From positions 1 to 41,093 of the forward strand of contig CANGAC010000005.1 of assembly GCA_947451425.1 (NCBI GenBank): a DNA stretch of 41,093 nt, read 5' to 3'. Below the pieces are notes generated by a model, which worked only from the letters and a program-made list of their open reading frames with translations, had not been told where the DNA came from and ran no database searches. A program made the translations under genes and the position numbers. Below, piece by piece: positions 10,128-21,748 of the stretch (position 1 is the stretch's first letter; every line of letters starts with the position of its first letter). This DNA comes from Bacteriovoracaceae bacterium (GTDB lineage Bacteria > Bdellovibrionota > Bacteriovoracia > Bacteriovoracales > Bacteriovoracaceae).

Positions 10128-12579
10128 CGGATCCATCATCCTCTGACTCCGCGATTTTCTCAACTGCCACAACTTTTTCGTCAGGCTTAACATTGATGAG
10201 GCGGACACCCTGAGTGTTTCTTCCGAGGAGAGAAATACCAGAGATCTTCGTTCTGATTACCTGACCCTTGTCGGTAATAATCATGAGATCGTCTTTGTCG
10301 CTCACAGGAAGGATCGCCATGATCTCGCCGGTTTTCTCCGTGAGTTTCATCGCGAGAATCCCTTTACCACCGCGAGACTGTTTACGATATTCTTCAGCGG
10401 CTGAACGCTTACCGTATCCGCGTGACGTAACAGTCAGGATCTCTGACTTGTCATCGATCACTTCCATACCAATAACCCATTCATTCTCGTCGATGCTCAT
10501 ACCCTTCACACCCTGAGACACGCGACCCTGAGCGCGACAGTCATCTTCGTGGAAACGGATAGATTTACCAGCGGAAGAGGCGAGGAGTACGTCTTTCTTA
10601 CCGTCAGTAATTCTGACTGCGAGAATTTCGTCACCATCAACAACCTTGATCGCCTTGAGACCGTTCTGTCTCATGTTCTTATACTCAGAGAGTTCTGATT
10701 TTTTCACAATCCCGTGCTTCGTCGCAAATACCAGGAAGTGTCCTTCAGCTTCTTTCGGAACAGTGATGATTTCTTTCACCACTTCGCCGGCAGGAACGTT
10801 GATGATGTTCACCACGTTTCGGCCTTTCGATGTGCGAAGACCTTCAGGAATCTGATAAACCTTGATAGAGAACACTGTTCCCTTATCAGTGAAGATCATC
10901 AACGTATCGTGAGTGTCAGCGGTGAAGATCGACGTGTAGAAGTCTTCGTCGAGATCGGCACCTTTGACACCTTTACCGCCACGTTTTTGCGCGCGATAAG
11001 TATCAGTCGCCATGCGCTTCAGATAACCCTTCTGGGTAATCGTCACGATGACTTCTTCGTTCTTGATGAGATCTTCCATCTGAATTTCGTCGGCCTGGGC
11101 AATGATCTCAGTGCGGCGTTCATCACCGTAGTTTTCTTTTACTTCAGCAAATTCGGTTTTGATGATCGCCCTGATCTGTTCTTCAGATCCGAGAATACCT
11201 TCGAGGCGGGCGATTTCTTTCATGATGGCTTCGTAGTCAGCAATAATCTTATCGCGCTCAAGACCCGTGAGGCGCTGGAGACGCATGTCGAGAATTGCCT
11301 GCGCCTGGATTGCCGAGAGAGTGAATCTCGACATCAACTGGTCTTTGGCCTGCGCCGGACCTTCAGCTGCTTTGATCATGTTCACGATCTCGTCGATGTT
11401 TTCGACGGCGATCTTGAGACCCTCTAAGATGTGAGCGCGCTCTTTGGCTTTCTTTAATTCGTAGGTGGTACGACGGATAACGATTTCACGACGGTGCTCG
11501 ATGAAACACTGGAGCTGTTCCTTGAGGTCCATGACTTTCGGTTGACCGTTGTAGATCGAGAGGAAAATGATCCCGAAAGAAACCTGCATCTGAGTCTGCT
11601 TGTATAGACGGTTCAGAATCACGGCACCCTGTTCACCTTTCTTGATATCGATAACAACGCGAATACCTTCACGAGAAGATTCATCGCGGATATCAGAAAT
11701 ACCTTCAATCGCTTTTTCCGTTACGAGTTCGGCAATTTTCTCAATGAGTTTTGCCTTGTTCACCTGATAAGGAAGTTCTGTGATCACGATCATCTCGCGA
11801 TCATTCTTCTTAATTTCCACTTCGGCTTTCGCACGAATCTGAATGACACCCTTACCGGTGTGATACGCCTGCTGAATTCCCGCTGTTCCGATAATTGAAC
11901 CAGAAGTCGGGAAATCCGGACCTGGAATAATTTTTAGAAGTTCATGAACCGTCATGCCTGGATTTTCAATCAGGGCCTCAAGGCCATTCATCACTTCCGT
12001 TAAGTTGTGCGGAGGAATGTTGGTCGCCATACCAACGGCAATACCAGCAGATCCGTTAATGAGGAGGTTCGGAACTTTTGTCGGAAGAACTGTTGGTTCC
12101 TGGAGGGATCCATCATAGTTGTCCTGCCAATCAACGGTTTCTTTGTCGATATCACCCATCATGTCGTTGGTGAGCTTCTGCATTCTCACTTCGGTGTATC
12201 GCATGGCCGCGGCGTTATCTCCGTCAATCGAACCGAAGTTCCCCTGACCATCAATGATCGGATATCTCATAGAGAAATCCTGCGCGAGTCGAACCATGGC
12301 CCCGTAAACGGCAGAGTCCCCGTGAGGGTGATACTTACCGATAACGTCACCGACCACACGGGCAGACTTTAAGTAAGGTCTGTTGTGGTAGTTATTTAAC
12401 ATGTGCATCGCGAATAATACGCGTCTGTGCACGGGCTTTAATCCATCACGAACATCCGGAAGCGCACGGCCAACGATTACCGACATGGCGTAATCGAGGT
12501 AACAGCTTCTCATCTCGTCCTGAATCAGGAGGGGAGTGATATTGCCGTGGTTAGGAACGTTGTTGTTTTCGTCGCTCAT
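10096..12579 (-). CDS. gyrA: DNA gyrase subunit A
   Basis: '[33 protein letters not shown]', '[48 protein letters not shown]', GyrA-box 'QKRGGKG'. Confidence 0.98.
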   Translation of the reverse strand: MSDENNNVPNHGNITPLLIQDEMRSCYLDYAMSVIVGRALPDVRDGLKPVHRRVLFAMHMLNNYHNRPYLKSARVVGDVIGKYHPHGDSAVYGAMVRLAQDFSMRYPIIDGQGNFGSIDGDNAAAMRYTEVRMQKLTNDMMGDIDKETVDWQDNYDGSLQEPTVLPTKVPNLLINGSAGIAVGMATNIPPHNLTEVMNGLEALIENPGMTVHELLKIIPGPDFPTSGSIIGTAGIQQAYHTGKGVIQIRAKAEVEIKKNDREMIVITELPYQVNKAKLIEKIAELVTEKAIEGISDIRDESSREGIRVVIDIKKGEQGAVILNRLYKQTQMQVSFGIIFLSIYNGQPKVMDLKEQLQCFIEHRREIVIRRTTYELKKAKERAHILEGLKIAVENIDEIVNMIKAAEGPAQAKDQLMSRFTLSAIQAQAILDMRLQRLTGLERDKIIADYEAIMKEIARLEGILGSEEQIRAIIKTEFAEVKENYGDERRTEIIAQADEIQMEDLIKNEEVIVTITQKGYLKRMATDTYRAQKRGGKGVKGADLDEDFYTSIFTADTHDTLMIFTDKGTVFSIKVYQIPEGLRTSKGRNVVNIINVPAGEVVKEIITVPKEAEGHFLVFATKHGIVKKSELSEYKNMRQNGLKAIKVVDGDEILAVRITDGKKDVLLASSAGKSIRFHEDDCRAQGRVSQGVKGMSIDENEWVIGMEVIDDKSEILTVTSRGYGKRSAAEEYRKQSRGGKGILAMKLTEKTGEIMAILPVSDKDDLMIITDKGQVIRTKISGISLLGRNTQGVRLINVKPDEKVVAVEKIAESEDDGSDGETSETPVQ

Positions 12580-12594
12580 TCAATCATCCTTAAA

Positions 12595-15042
<2,448 letters not shown>

Positions 15043-15052
15043 TCATTGGCTC

Positions 15053-16153
15053 CTAGCCGGGGGCCTTGAGTCCCCCATGTTCGATAAAAAACTTCTTGGA
15101 ATTTGGTATCCGTTCCAATTCTTTCCCAAAATTCTCGTTGGCGGTCGTGATTAAAACCTGGAAGTTTTTTGTTTCCAGATATTCGATCAAGTTTTTCCAT
15201 CTCCGGCTATCTAACTCGCCTGAAACGTCGTCTATGAGAACAATAGGATAAGAGCTAAATTTATACCGAAAAAGCTCTATATAGGCAAATATAAGGCTCA
15301 GAAACGCCATTTTCTGTTGGCCTAAGGAACAGAACTCAAACGCGTTGAGTCCATTGAAACTAAATATGAAGTCGTCGCGATGAATTCCTACCTGTGTAAT
15401 TTCAGCTTTTATGTCGTTTGATTCCTGATGACGATAAAAGTCAAAAATCTTTTTAGCGTCCCAATGAACGAAAAGACTGTCGAGATCCATCTGCAGAGTG
15501 TTTTCCTCTGCAAAAATGGCCCGAAAAGTCGGTGTTATAAATTGATTCAATTGATTGAGGAATTCATGTCTTTTGGCGGTGAGAATCGCAGAATATTCTG
15601 AAACCTGCTCATCAATTGCACGCAGCTGGAAGGAAGCATTTTTCCCACCCATGCCCAGGACAGAATTTCTGAAGCGCATGGATTTTTGAAAACGTCCAAG
15701 GATCTGACGGAATTCTTTATCCATGAGGGACATATGCGAATCCATCCACTGGCGGCGAAACGTACTGCTCGTATGGAAAGAATAAGAATCAAAAGGATTG
15801 ATAAACACAGAACTGGAAGGAGTTTTAGATTTTTCCGGTGAACTGTTGAGAAATCTTTCTTCTAGTTCTTCGCCCATTCTCAAAGAATAGGAAACAAGCT
15901 CGCCTTCTTTTTCAAACGCAGATTGAAGGATCAGTTGCGACTGTCCACCCTCAATGTCGATCATCTGTGCAAAACCAGTGTTTTTACGGAATGATTTTTT
16001 ATTGGTGAGAAGGTAAACGGCTTCGAGGAGATTGGTTTTCCCGTTACCGTTCTGGCCAAAAATGCAATTTATCCCAGAGGTGAATTCAAAAACAGAGGAG
16101 GCGAGATTTCGGAAGTTTTGTGCCTGTAATTTCTTAACTTTTCCAAAATCCAT
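15053..16153 (-). CDS. recF: DNA replication/repair protein RecF
   Basis: 'LQAQNFRNL...GINCIFGQNGNGKTNLLEAVYLL', 'SLGQQKMAFLSLIFAYIELF', 'PIVLIDDVSGELDSRRW'; located between dnaN and gyrB. Confidence 0.92.
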   Translation of the reverse strand: MDFGKVKKLQAQNFRNLASSVFEFTSGINCIFGQNGNGKTNLLEAVYLLTNKKSFRKNTGFAQMIDIEGGQSQLILQSAFEKEGELVSYSLRMGEELEERFLNSSPEKSKTPSSSVFINPFDSYSFHTSSTFRRQWMDSHMSLMDKEFRQILGRFQKSMRFRNSVLGMGGKNASFQLRAIDEQVSEYSAILTAKRHEFLNQLNQFITPTFRAIFAEENTLQMDLDSLFVHWDAKKIFDFYRHQESNDIKAEITQVGIHRDDFIFSFNGLNAFEFCSLGQQKMAFLSLIFAYIELFRYKFSSYPIVLIDDVSGELDSRRWKNLIEYLETKNFQVLITTANENFGKELERIPNSKKFFIEHGGLKAPG

Positions 16154-16156
16154 CCA

Positions 16157-17269
16157 CTACAGCTTCAGAGGCATAATGATGCCCAGGAACTCCGGAATAT
16201 CTTCAGCTTTAATGACGACGGGAGAAAGCTCATTATTAAACTCGAAGGTCACATCCGTTTCATTGAGAACGGACAGGCTTTCCGTGAGATATTTAGCGTT
16301 AAACCCGATCTCTGTCGCTTTTCCGTCATAAGAGATTGGAAGATTTTCTGAGGCCTGACCCAGGGCCGGATGATTCGTAGAAATCACCAGCTCGTTCTTC
16401 TGGATATTAAGCTTAATCCCATTGGTTTTTTCATTAGAAAGGATCTTGATGCGTTTTACGGCGTTCAGGATGGCATTCCTGTCAATATGGAAGCGATTGG
16501 TTGTCTTAGCAGGGATGACCGTTTGATATTTAGGATATTCACGGGCAATCAGGCGGATCGAAAGATAGTACTCATTTCGTGCGTTCACGAACATGAAGGA
16601 ATCATCGAGAGAAATGGAAACCTCATCTTCCGGGTAAGAGTCAGCAATCTTTTTGAGCTCGCTGATTCCTTTTTTGGGAACGATAACACCATCCACTAGG
16701 AACTTATTTTCCCCGATAAATTCATGAGTATCGAGAAGTGCCAGGCGGTGACCATCAATCGCAACTGCACGAAGTTTAGAGTCGGTAAGCTGGAAATAAA
16801 TACCATTAAGGTACAGTCTCGTTTCATCCGTAGAAATCGCATGAGAAGTCTTGTTGATGATGTGAGAGATCTGTTTAGTCTTAAGCCGGAATTCTGAGCT
16901 TTGGTTCTGGAATGTGAGCTGAGGAAATTCCTCTGCGCTTGTGATTAAAAGTGAATAGTTAATGTTTTTACAAGTGAGATTTAAAAGGTTGGTGTTATCA
17001 ACACTCATCACCACTTCATCGTTTGGAAGTTCTCTCAGGATCTCTGCAATGTTCTTGCTGTTAATGCAAAAGCTGCCTTCTTTTTCAATTTTGGCATCGA
17101 GAATTATTTTTGCTGATACTTCGAGATCAGTTGCAATCAGTTCTAATTTGTTACCGGCAGTTTTTAAAAGACAGTTCGTCAGGATGGGACGAGAGTTCTT
17201 TTTATCAACGACTGATAAAACTTTATTGATGGCTTCTCTCAGAACCTGTGACGGTATTATCAGCTTCAT
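16157..17269 (-). CDS. dnaN: DNA polymerase III beta subunit (sliding clamp)
   Basis: 'VLSVVDKKNSRPILTNCLLKT', 'VAIDGHRLALLDT', C-terminal 'SPVVIKAEDIPEFLGIIMPLKL'. Confidence 0.95.
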   Translation of the reverse strand: MKLIIPSQVLREAINKVLSVVDKKNSRPILTNCLLKTAGNKLELIATDLEVSAKIILDAKIEKEGSFCINSKNIAEILRELPNDEVVMSVDNTNLLNLTCKNINYSLLITSAEEFPQLTFQNQSSEFRLKTKQISHIINKTSHAISTDETRLYLNGIYFQLTDSKLRAVAIDGHRLALLDTHEFIGENKFLVDGVIVPKKGISELKKIADSYPEDEVSISLDDSFMFVNARNEYYLSIRLIAREYPKYQTVIPAKTTNRFHIDRNAILNAVKRIKILSNEKTNGIKLNIQKNELVISTNHPALGQASENLPISYDGKATEIGFNAKYLTESLSVLNETDVTFEFNNELSPVVIKAEDIPEFLGIIMPLKL

Positions 17270-17360
17270 GAAATTTCCTTAGATGAGACTCAAGGTTTTA
17301 ACTTTTCTCCCTCAGATGTTCAAGGGAAGCTCTTGCTGTTTCTTTTCCCCAAAAAGGACT

Positions 17361-17671
17361 CTATATATATTCTTTTTTAATTCTTTATTCTTATTAGCCG
17401 GGATGGTGTGGATAGATTGGGGCGTGATGAGTAATATTGAAGAGTTAACCTTAAATTTACCTAAAGTATTCCACGTACAGTGTTAGACTAAAAATTCCCT
17501 GATTCGTATATCATGATCTTTGGCTGCGCTTTAGGTGTGCCCATCCACGGCCTTCAACAGAGTTTCCCTTTGTGCGTGCAGCAAACAAGAAATCCTTTTT
17601 ATAAACACGTCCATTTCTGAAAAACGCTTCCACAATTTTCTCCACAATGTGGACAGATGATTTGTGGACAG
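17361..17671. other. oriC: Probable oriC: AT-rich unwinding-like tract plus DnaA-box-like cluster in the dnaA-dnaN intergenic region
   Basis: AT-rich 'ctatatatattcttttttaattctttattcttatt' (17361-17395). DnaA-box-like TGTGGATAG (17407-17415), GCTTCCACA (17626-17634), TTCTCCACA (17638-17646), TGTGGACAG (17648-17656), TGTGGACAG (17663-17671). Confidence 0.72.
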
Positions 17672-17718
17672 CAATCCATGAACATTTAGTTCTGTTGAAA
17701 TGTTAGGAACTCTTCAAA

Positions 17719-19317
17719 TTAAAGTGATTTTTCGATGTCGAGAACTTGCTGAGCAAGTAGAGATTCAGTTTTGATGCGGTCTTTGATCGTGTTGATCGCG
17801 TGAAGAACTGTGGAATGATCGCGGCCGGAGAAATATTGCCCATTTTCCTTCAAGGTTGGCTTAATGAGCTTATTCACCAGATACATGGAAACCTGGCGAG
17901 GGAGGGTTACTTCCTTCGTCTTGGCCTTCCCGCGAAGGTCTCCAATCGGAATTTTGTAATAGCCCGCAACGGTTTTAGCAATTGAGTCAATTGTGATGTT
18001 TTTCTGATTCTCGAGTTCTTCGTTGAGCTTTAAGTGCTCTTTAGCAACTTCGAGATCGATGTCCACTTTGAGAAGGGACGTAACGAGACCTAGCTTCACC
18101 AGGCATCCCTCGAGCTCTCTGATGTTGCTCTTCACGCATTTCGCGATGAGGTTCACAACATCCGGAGAGAGATAAATGTCTCTTTCAACGGCTTTTTTCT
18201 TAAGAATAGCGATACGTGTTTCAAGATCCGGCTGCTGAACTTCTACCGGAAGGGCAGAGGAAAGACGCGATTTGATCCTGTCTTCGATCCCTTCGATTTC
18301 TTTGGGCTGTTTATCCGACGTAAACACGAGCTGCTTGTCTCTCGACATAAGTTCGTTGAACACGTCAAAGAATGCATTCTGTGTTCCCGCACGGTTTTTT
18401 AATTCGTGAATATCATCAATGATAAGAACGTCAGTCTGCTCAGTGTATTTTCTCTTGAAGTCGAAAAGCTTGTTGATCTGCATGCTGTCGACCATCTCGC
18501 TCATGAAGCGATTCGCCGAGGTGATACAGATGCGAAGGTGCGGTTTTGTGGCCTGGATGTGGTTGGCAATCGCATGGATCAGGTGGGTTTTTCCGAGGCC
18601 CGAGTTTCCATAGATATAAAGAGCTGGGAAGTTCTTCCCTGGCTCGCGCGCAACCGCGAGAGAAGCCGCACATGCCATGTTGTTTGATGGACCAATAATA
18701 AAATTGTCAAAAGTCTTGGTGATATCCACCTGGACGTTTGGCGACGCCGCCATATGCTCGAGAACTCTTGAGTCGACCGTTTTGATGAGGTCTTCTTTTG
18801 TCGGCTGGAGTTCTTCGATAAAGAAGGTGGCCTGCTTCGGAGTTTCTACTTTTCTAGTCTCTTTTTTCAGTATGCTTTCTGTATTGGAGCTTTGAGAAAG
18901 ACTCGATCCAATAACCTGGAGCTCAATCCGGAATGATTTCCCGAGAATTTCAAACAGGGCCTTTTTAATAGTCTCTGTATAATGGATCTCGATCATGTTT
19001 TTGATGAAGTTCGTCGTGACAACAAATTCCACCGTTTCTTGATTGATGGCCGCCACGGTAAAGGTATTAGCGAAGTAAGCGTGAAACTTGTTGGCGTTGA
19101 TGAGGTTCTTGATCTGCTCAAGCAGGGCCTCAGTCGTAGTCTTAAGTTCTTCTGATGAGAACTCAGGGGCGGGCTTGGCAATGGCACAAGCCTCGATCGC
19201 CTTCATCGTCTTCTCTATGATCACAGGATGGGCCATGTGGTTCACCGGTTTGGACGCGGCGCTCTCTGAGAGACCGTCGAGCTTTAGAAAATGATTAAAA
19301 GGAAACTTTTGAGTCAT
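17719..19317 (-). CDS. dnaA: Chromosomal replication initiator DnaA (start could be a downstream Met)
   Basis: 'FDNFIIGPSNNMACAASLAVAREPGKNFPALYIYGNSGLGKTHLIHAIANHI', 'VLIIDDIHELKNRAGTQNAFFDVFNEL', DNA-binding 'FSGRDHSTVLHAINTIKD'. Confidence 0.96.
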   Translation of the reverse strand: MTQKFPFNHFLKLDGLSESAASKPVNHMAHPVIIEKTMKAIEACAIAKPAPEFSSEELKTTTEALLEQIKNLINANKFHAYFANTFTVAAINQETVEFVVTTNFIKNMIEIHYTETIKKALFEILGKSFRIELQVIGSSLSQSSNTESILKKETRKVETPKQATFFIEELQPTKEDLIKTVDSRVLEHMAASPNVQVDITKTFDNFIIGPSNNMACAASLAVAREPGKNFPALYIYGNSGLGKTHLIHAIANHIQATKPHLRICITSANRFMSEMVDSMQINKLFDFKRKYTEQTDVLIIDDIHELKNRAGTQNAFFDVFNELMSRDKQLVFTSDKQPKEIEGIEDRIKSRLSSALPVEVQQPDLETRIAILKKKAVERDIYLSPDVVNLIAKCVKSNIRELEGCLVKLGLVTSLLKVDIDLEVAKEHLKLNEELENQKNITIDSIAKTVAGYYKIPIGDLRGKAKTKEVTLPRQVSMYLVNKLIKPTLKENGQYFSGRDHSTVLHAINTIKDRIKTESLLAQQVLDIEKSL

Positions 19318-19521
19318 TATATAAAAGTAATTTAGCTGAGTTAAAAAGTTAGGATGGTATTAACAGGGGCACTGGACGTTAATCAATGTTGGGCCTCTTA
19401 CATCTACTTACTCTAAAGATTGAACATGTTATAACGTACAAATCTTATTGACCCATATGGGTAAATCCTGTAATTAAGGTGCTTCCCAAAATTACAAAGC
19501 TACTTCTCGAAGGACTTCAAT

Positions 19522-19680
19522 ATGAGTATGCAGAAAAGAACTTGGCAACCGAAGAAACTCAAGCGCCTCCGCGATCACGGGTTTCTCGCTCGCATGGCCA
19601 CTGTTGGTGGAAAGAAAGTGATTAACCGCCGCCGCGCTAAGGGCCGCAAAGCACTTACTGTTTCAACAGGAACGAAGTAA
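19522..19680 (+). CDS. rpmH: 50S ribosomal protein L34 (absent from the supplied ORF track because it is short)
   Basis: Translation [52 protein letters not shown], between dnaA and rnpA. Confidence 0.96.
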   Translation: MSMQKRTWQPKKLKRLRDHGFLARMATVGGKKVINRRRAKGRKALTVSTGTK

Positions 19681-19688
19681 TTTTTGAG

Positions 19689-20045
19689 ATGATTCCTGCC
19701 TCTTTTGGCTTTCCGAAATCTCACAAACTTACCCAGAAAATTGATTTTGAATATTTGCGTGAACAGAGCTCTAAAGGCTTTGTTCACCCTCTTATCTGCT
19801 ATTCACGCGCCTCCCGTCTGAATCTCCCTCATTTAAGAATCGGCTTCAGTATTTCCCGGAAAATAGGCAAGGCCCATGATCGCAATCGCTTAAAGCGTAT
19901 TATGAAAGAGTTTTTCCGGCTGAATCCTGAGCTCATCGCGGTTCCACTCGACGTACTCTTTGTCATTGTGGCCAAGCCCGAGAGTGAAGAACAGTTGATG
20001 AAGGCTTTTTCAAAACTGTTTAAAGGACTCCAGGGAAAAAGATGA
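19689..20045 (+). CDS. rnpA: Ribonuclease P protein component
   Basis: '[31 protein letters not shown]' RNase P signature; follows rpmH. Confidence 0.92.
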   Translation: MIPASFGFPKSHKLTQKIDFEYLREQSSKGFVHPLICYSRASRLNLPHLRIGFSISRKIGKAHDRNRLKRIMKEFFRLNPELIAVPLDVLFVIVAKPESEEQLMKAFSKLFKGLQGKR

Positions 20046-20251
20046 AAACCCTGGCCGATCTTTTTCTCCGTTTTTATCAGTATTTTATCTCACCACTTCT
20101 CGGGAACAATTGCCGCTTCGAACCCACCTGTTCCCAATACGCTCGCGACTGCTTTAAGAAGTTTTCTTTACCCCGAGCTTTATGGTATTCAAGTCGACGA
20201 ATTTGCAAGTGTCATCCTTTTCATCCCGGCGGGCACGACCCCGTTCCTTAA
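20042..20251 (+). CDS. yidD: Membrane protein insertion efficiency factor YidD
   Basis: '[31 protein letters not shown]...[18 protein letters not shown]'. Confidence 0.95.
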   Translation: MKTLADLFLRFYQYFISPLLGNNCRFEPTCSQYARDCFKKFSLPRALWYSSRRICKCHPFHPGGHDPVP

Positions 20252-20275
20252 GCCGCGGAATTTTTGGAGTTTTTC

Positions 20276-21748
20276 ATGGGTTCTTCTGACCAACGTAACG
20301 CTTTATTGGCCGTGGTTTTATCCGGTCTTATTCTCTTTGGATGGCAGTATTATTTCCTCCCGAAAAAAACAGCTGCCCCTGTAGAACCAGTAGCCGTCTC
20401 CACGACTGCCCCTACGGCTGCGAATGGAACAATCACCCCGACTGTTGCCCAGGGCGGTCCTATAGAACCAACTGTTGCTAACGAGATTTTCTCCATTAAC
20501 AACAATGGTGTAGTAGCGGAGTTCTCGAACAAGCTGGAGTTTGTAAATTTCAAAAATCCCCAAGCAAAAAGCAATTTTGACGAACTGGCTGGTGTAAAGA
20601 CTCCTGCTCAGGTTGAGTTTGATTTCGGACAGGGCTTCCGCCCGCTTCAGTTCCAGCGTGCAGACGAGACAAAGTTTCATAGCACGGAATCTGACGTAAC
20701 CCTTACGACCGGTGTTGATGAGAAGGGGATTGCCATTTTTACCCTCACATCCCCTAATCCATTTAAGTACCGCTTCACCTTCAAAGCCGAAAAGAAAGCC
20801 CTCGAAAACAAACAGCACAGGATTTTCTCTGTCTATACAGACAAGCTCATCAATATTGAGCTCGCTGATGATGAAAATGGTGACCGTTCTATCAAGTGGG
20901 CGGGGATTGATTTTAACTATCACCTGTTCGCTGTTGCCCTCGATAAAGAGACTTCGCTTCTCTATAAATCCAATCCTGATTCAACGCTTTCCATGTTCTC
21001 TACCAAGGGTGAAAACTCACTCCGCTTCCACACTGTTTTCGTAAAAAAAGAATACAATTACCTCACAAGTCTCGGACACAATCTTCAGAACTCTGTTGAT
21101 TTCGGGATCTGGGGATTCTTTGCGGTCTGGATTCTTAAGGGCCTTCAATTCTTCTATAAGTTCTTCCCGAACTACGGCGTTTCGATCATTCTCCTGACTC
21201 TTCTCATTCGCTTAATTACGTTTCCTCTCCAGTGGAAATCGACTGTTTCAATGAAAAAGCTCCAGGAAGTTCAGCCGGAGCTCACAAAGATCCGTGAGAA
21301 ATACAAGGAAGATCCGGCACGCCTTCAGAAAGAGTCGATGGAGCTTTTCAAGAAGTCCGGTGCAAACCCGATGGGCGGATGTCTTCCTCTTCTTCTTCAA
21401 ATGCCGGTGTTCTTTGCTTTCTATAAAGTTCTCTATTCCGCAGTAGAACTCGTCGATGCTCCTTTCGTTCTTTGGCTGCACGATCTCTCAAATAAGGATC
21501 CGTACTTTGTTCTTCCGGTTCTTATGACGGGTGCCATGTTCCTTCAGCAAAGACTGACTCCGAACACGATCTCTGATCCTGTTCAGAGAAAAATCATGAT
21601 GTTCATGCCGCTCATTTTTGGTTTCATCATGAAGGATCTTCCTTCTGGTCTTTGCCTTTATATTTTCGTTTCAACTTTGTTCGGAATTCTTCAGCAGGTT
21701 CTCGTTTTCAAAAACGCCGGCAAGAGTACTAAGCTCGCCACTGTATGA
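20276..21748 (+). CDS. yidC: Membrane protein insertase YidC (ORF could start at 20264)
   Basis: 'SSDQRNALLAVVLSGLILFGWQYYF' N-terminus, 'NYGVSIILLTLLIRLITFPLQWKSTVSMKKLQEVQPELTKIREKYKEDPARLQKESMELFKKSGANPMGGCLPLLLQMPVFFAFYKVL'. Confidence 0.96.
   Translation: MGSSDQRNALLAVVLSGLILFGWQYYFLPKKTAAPVEPVAVSTTAPTAANGTITPTVAQGGPIEPTVANEIFSINNNGVVAEFSNKLEFVNFKNPQAKSNFDELAGVKTPAQVEFDFGQGFRPLQFQRADETKFHSTESDVTLTTGVDEKGIAIFTLTSPNPFKYRFTFKAEKKALENKQHRIFSVYTDKLINIELADDENGDRSIKWAGIDFNYHLFAVALDKETSLLYKSNPDSTLSMFSTKGENSLRFHTVFVKKEYNYLTSLGHNLQNSVDFGIWGFFAVWILKGLQFFYKFFPNYGVSIILLTLLIRLITFPLQWKSTVSMKKLQEVQPELTKIREKYKEDPARLQKESMELFKKSGANPMGGCLPLLLQMPVFFAFYKVLYSAVELVDAPFVLWLHDLSNKDPYFVLPVLMTGAMFLQQRLTPNTISDPVQRKIMMFMPLIFGFIMKDLPSGLCLYIFVSTLFGILQQVLVFKNAGKSTKLATV

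Noticed and set aside
10714-11427. 237-aa plus-strand ORF opposite gyrA
   Set aside because: Shadow ORF; gyrA is unambiguous.
15059-15076. GGGGGCCTTGAGTCCCCC hairpin at the recF end
   Set aside because: Imperfect, no T-tract in the direction of transcription and inside coding sequence; insufficient support.
17467-17482. GTATTCCACGTACAGT as a third parS
   Set aside because: Only the left half resembles parS; right half diverges.
17283-17486. 67-aa ORF in the dnaA-dnaN gap
   Set aside because: No family or convincing RBS; region is better explained as oriC.
20456-20469. Similarity of CTATAG(GG) motif to the T7 promoter end (TAATACGACTCACTATAGGG)
   Set aside because: Only the CTATAGG core is shared; upstream promoter bases are absent at every copy.
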